Positions 61,716 through 64,000 of a stretch of DNA of 64,000 nt are shown piece after piece. Location of the stretch: positions 52,589 through 116,588 of the forward strand of contig FQWG01000019.1 of NCBI GenBank assembly GCA_900129595.1. The letters are read 5' to 3'. The notes below the pieces were generated by a model. The model was not told the origin of the DNA and did no database searches. It saw only the letters and a program-made list of their open reading frames with translations. The position numbers were made by a program, and so were the translations under genes. The stretch's first letter is position 1. Each line of letters starts with the position of its first letter. This DNA comes from Flavobacterium frigidimaris. Its GTDB lineage: Bacteria; Bacteroidota; Bacteroidia; Flavobacteriales; Flavobacteriaceae.

Positions 61716-62951
61716 TTGAATTTAGAATATTTCATAGCCAGAAGACTTATTACTGCCAAAGATTATAAAAGCAGTATATCGGCACCAATTATAAAAATTG
61801 CTATTTCGGCAATTGCTATTGGTATTATTATGATGGTCGTTTCGGTTGCTACCGGGATGGGGTTGCAACAAAAAATACGTGATAAAGTTTCGGCTTTCAA
61901 TGGTCAGATTATTATATCCAATTATGACAATAATAATTCAGAGGTGACTTTGGTTCCAATTTCAAAGAAACAGGATTTTTATCCCAACTTCAAATCAGTT
62001 CCGGAGGTAAGTCATATTCAGGCCATCGCAACGAAGGCTGGAATTATCAGAACCGAAAATGCTTTTGAGGGAATAGTTTTCAAAGGAGTGGGGGCAGATT
62101 ATGATTGGAATAATATAAAAGAGTATATTGTTGATGGTAAAGTGCCTGATTTTGCTAGAGATTTAAATGAAGAAGTTTTAATCTCAAGACTTCTAGCGGA
62201 TAGACTTGATTTAAAAGTTGGGGATAATTTCAATACTTTTTTTATTAAAGAAGAACAGGGTAAAATGCCTAATAGTCGCCGATTCAAAATTGCGGGTATT
62301 TTTAACTCAGGATTTCAGCAATTCGATGCTAATTATATTATAGGAGATATCCGCCATATTCAGCGAATCAATAAATGGAGTGCGGATCAGGTTGGTGCAT
62401 TCGAAGTTTTTGTAAAAGACTTTGATAATATAAAAACCACCGGTAATCAGATATACGAGCAAACTTCATCGAGCTTAGATACTAAAACCATAATAGAAAA
62501 GTACAGTTATATTTTTGATTGGTTGCAGCTCTTTGATTTTAATATCGTCATTATTTTAGGAATTATGATTTTGGTAGCTACAATAAATATGGTTGTGGCA
62601 TTGTTGGTTCTTATATTAGAGCGCACCCAAATGATAGGGATTCTAAAAGCGATGGGAGCAAATAACTGGACAGTTCGCAAAATATTTTTATACAATGCAT
62701 TCTATCTTATTATAAGAGGATTGTTTTGGGGGAATTTAATTGGTATCGCCATATTGCTTGTTCAGCAACATTTTGGGATAGTTCAGTTGAATCCTGAGAA
62801 TTATTACGTCAATCAGGCTCCGGTTTATATAAATTGGGGTTATGTTGCTTTGTTAAATTTGCTTACCATAACAGTTTGTTTTGTCGTGTTGTTGATTCCG
62901 TCATATATCATCACAAAGATTTCGCCGGTCAAAGCCATTCGCTTCGATTAA
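61716..62951 (+). CDS. LolC/LolE-type ABC transporter permease (FtsX family, TTG start)
   Basis: A 411-aa inner-membrane protein with the four-helix FtsX/LolC layout: helix 1 at about 23-47 (IIKIAISAIAIGIIMMVVSV), a large periplasmic domain (about 50-265), then helices near 273-297, 319-345 and 372-398. The start NLEYFIARRL and the end ISPVKAIRFD are typical of lipoprotein-releasing permeases in this phylum. No ATPase gene is adjacent. The frame starts at TTG 61716; the next Met (residue 39) lies inside helix 1, so TTG is the credible start. Confidence 0.88.
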   Translation: MNLEYFIARRLITAKDYKSSISAPIIKIAISAIAIGIIMMVVSVATGMGLQQKIRDKVSAFNGQIIISNYDNNNSEVTLVPISKKQDFYPNFKSVPEVSHIQAIATKAGIIRTENAFEGIVFKGVGADYDWNNIKEYIVDGKVPDFARDLNEEVLISRLLADRLDLKVGDNFNTFFIKEEQGKMPNSRRFKIAGIFNSGFQQFDANYIIGDIRHIQRINKWSADQVGAFEVFVKDFDNIKTTGNQIYEQTSSSLDTKTIIEKYSYIFDWLQLFDFNIVIILGIMILVATINMVVALLVLILERTQMIGILKAMGANNWTVRKIFLYNAFYLIIRGLFWGNLIGIAILLVQQHFGIVQLNPENYYVNQAPVYINWGYVALLNLLTITVCFVVLLIPSYIITKISPVKAIRFD

Positions 62952-62977
62952 ACTTCAGAGATTTAGTCTTTAATTTT

Positions 62978-63016
62978 AAACCCGACAATCAAATGTTTTT
63001 AAAACCTGTCGGGTTT
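62978..63016. terminator. Palindromic terminator/repeat after the permease (CCCGACAG family, interrupted)
   Basis: AAACCCGACA (62978-62987) pairs with TGTCGGGTTT (63007-63016). The inner part is altered compared with the other copies, so the stem is shorter. Confidence 0.6.
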
Positions 63017-63041
63017 ATTATTTGCAATATATAGGAGGTAA

Positions 63042-63068
63042 TTTGTCCTGTTAAGCGCAGTCGAAGCC
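63042..63068. repeat. Fragment of the CTGAGCGAAG repeat family
   Basis: TTTGTCCTGTTAAGCGCAG followed by TCGAAGCC is a diverged copy of the left arm at 17875-17961. Confidence 0.4.
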
Positions 63069-63107
63069 TATTCAGTGTATTCTTGGAATTTGCGGATTTG
63101 AATGAGG

Positions 63108-63196
63108 AGCTATTTCCTGCCGTGCGCTGCAATATTTTGTTTCTACCGATAGCTATCGGGACCGGCACAAAAGGATTTTCGCTTCCATCAAGGCTA
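63108..63196 (+). repeat. Intergenic repeat, AGCTATTTCC family, copy 3
   Basis: Begins AGCTATTTCCTGC, contains the CCGATAGCTATCGG palindrome and GGCACAAAAGGATTTTCGC, and ends AAGGCTA. It aligns with 12411-12486. The gap 63197-63540 holds further degenerate repeats and no gene I can support. Confidence 0.6.
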
Positions 63197-63559
63197 TGGC
63201 AGTTGTTTTTATGATAAGTATATCTATATATAGGAGGGAAAGAAACTTTGTGCCTTGTTGACTTCTCAAAACTAATCAAACCAATCAAAATGAAACTTTG
63301 TGCTTTAGCGTCTTGGTGGCAAAACCGGCTAAAGCTATAAAAGCTGTTACGCAGCATTGTTGCAAAAGTAATCGAAAAACCACTCAAAAAGCTGCGGAGT
63401 CTATAAAAACCGAATGTCTTTCATGGCTGGTATTGCTGAAAACACAATAGACTTCAGAAAATTCCTTAAAAGATAAAAAATGATGGTGCTCTAATATTGG
63501 TGTTATCAGAGTGTTAAGAAAAAGTTTCGAAAAACATTGAAATTATATAATGAAAAGTC

Positions 63560-63589
63560 TTGTAAATGTAAATAAAGGTGGTACTTTTG
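63560..63589 (+). promoter_or_regulatory. Tandem rRNA-type promoter 1
   Basis: TTG (63560-63562), a 19-nt spacer and TACTTTTG (63582-63589), followed by the discriminator CACCCGC. Confidence 0.75.
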
Positions 63590-63680
63590 CACCCGCAACA
63601 ACGAGAGACGTTCACTGAAATACTGGCAAGAGAGATTAATTAAAAGGAAAATTTATTTTCTGAAAAAGATTAAAGAAAGC

Positions 63681-63711
63681 TTGCGAGATTTGAAAACAGA
63701 TGTTACATTTG
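63681..63711 (+). promoter_or_regulatory. Tandem rRNA-type promoter 2
   Basis: TTG (63681-63683), a 20-nt spacer and TACATTTG (63704-63711), followed by CACCCCGC. It lies 122 nt downstream of promoter 1. Confidence 0.75.
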
Positions 63712-63805
63712 CACCCCGCAAAACAACGGAAGTTCATTGAGATATTGGTTAGGAAATGAGAAGAAAATGAAAAGAAATTTTCTAAAAAAAAACTTCAAAA
63801 TTTAC

Positions 63806-63836
63806 TTGCCAGTTGAAAATAAATTTTCTACTTTTG
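63806..63836 (+). promoter_or_regulatory. Tandem rRNA-type promoter 3
   Basis: TTG (63806-63808), a 20-nt spacer and TACTTTTG (63829-63836), followed by CACCCGC. It lies 125 nt downstream of promoter 2. Confidence 0.75.
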
Positions 63837-64000
63837 CACCCGCTTTGCAACACAAGCGAAACAAAACAGAAGACACGTTCGTAGACATATTGAATTGACA
63901 GCCGTTTTAACAGAGATGTTAGAGCAAAAGAATAAAGAGTAAGATAATCGAGAGATTAGAAAAGAACCGATAGAGACTGATTCGAATAACAATACGATCT
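63837..64000 (+). other. Probable rRNA operon leader (16S gene expected beyond the edge)
   Basis: A non-coding, purine-rich stretch after three tandem strong promoters, with no open frame of note. The style of leader fits the pre-16S region of flavobacterial rRNA operons. No mature 16S sequence is reached before base 64000, so this is an inference. Confidence 0.55.

Noticed and set aside
62989..63387. 132-codon open frame on the minus strand near the right end
   Set aside because: It crosses the CCCGACAG palindrome and two other repeat copies, with no protein-like conservation. A minus-strand TACTTTTG near 63370 has no matching -33 box and no gene behind it.

Overview
The window is AT-rich chromosomal DNA from a member of the Bacteroidota, most likely a Flavobacterium or close relative. 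The reasons are: promoters of the flavobacterial type (TTG/TTTG, 17-21 nt, TAnnTTTG), no consistent Shine-Dalgarno sequences, family-typical proteins (DUF3857/transglutaminase proteins, a SusC-like plug fragment, an exbB-exbD-exbD-tonB operon, a DAHP synthase fused to chorismate mutase), and many short palindromic intergenic repeats. There is no prophage, insertion sequence, CRISPR array or tRNA that I can see. This is core chromosome, not a genomic island.

Layout. 0-8.4 kb: a partial acetyltransferase, fbp, a TerB-like gene, HupE/UreJ - dCMP deaminase - S41 protease, small secreted proteins, a short FAD oxidoreductase, MarC, and a DUF3109 protein. 8.6-12.4 kb: class Ia ribonucleotide reductase, nrdB then nrdA, with a hairpin-rich spacer. 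12.7-15.3 kb: a DUF1800/DUF1501 pair. 15.5-20.2 kb: an aromatic amino acid operon (pheA, aminotransferase, tyrA, DAHP synthase-chorismate mutase). It is preceded by an unannotated 26-codon Phe/Tyr-rich leader peptide and a textbook terminator/antiterminator pair. 20.3-31.6 kb: a chimeric VIT/vWA protein, rsgA, dtd, three tandem DUF3857 proteins (the last two without the catalytic Cys) and a MazG-like pyrophosphohydrolase. 31.7-36.6 kb: aroA, queA, kynU and a glycine-zipper lipoprotein. 36.6-49.3 kb: mostly minus-strand genes of uncertain role (a nitronate-monooxygenase-like protein, an AsmA-like protein, penicillin-binding-type serine hydrolases, DUF4440 proteins, an AraC regulator, an HD hydrolase, GNAT), plus a plus-strand penicillin acylase. 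49.7-51.1 kb: kmo. 51.3-52.8 kb: a HerA-like ATPase. 53.1-59.0 kb: the TonB energising operon with a PstS-like lipoprotein and a TPR protein. 59.0-63.0 kb: queE, DinB/YfiT-like, methyltransferase, YkgJ-type cysteine-cluster protein and a LolC/E-type permease. 63.5-64.0 kb: three tandem strong promoters and a long leader that most likely drive an rRNA operon starting just past the right edge.

How the genes connect. aroA, the DAHP synthase, pheA, tyrA and the aminotransferase supply Phe and Tyr. kynU and kmo are two steps of the kynurenine route from Trp towards NAD, but sit 15 kb apart. queA and queE both serve queuosine tRNA modification. ExbB/ExbD/TonB power outer-membrane TonB-dependent uptake.

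The most interesting signals are the pheA attenuator (15.6-15.76 kb), the triplicated rRNA promoter (63.56-63.84 kb), the degenerate transglutaminase paralogs, the VIT/SusC chimera, and several families of intergenic palindromes, one of which supplies the stop codon of rsgA and the start codon of dtd.
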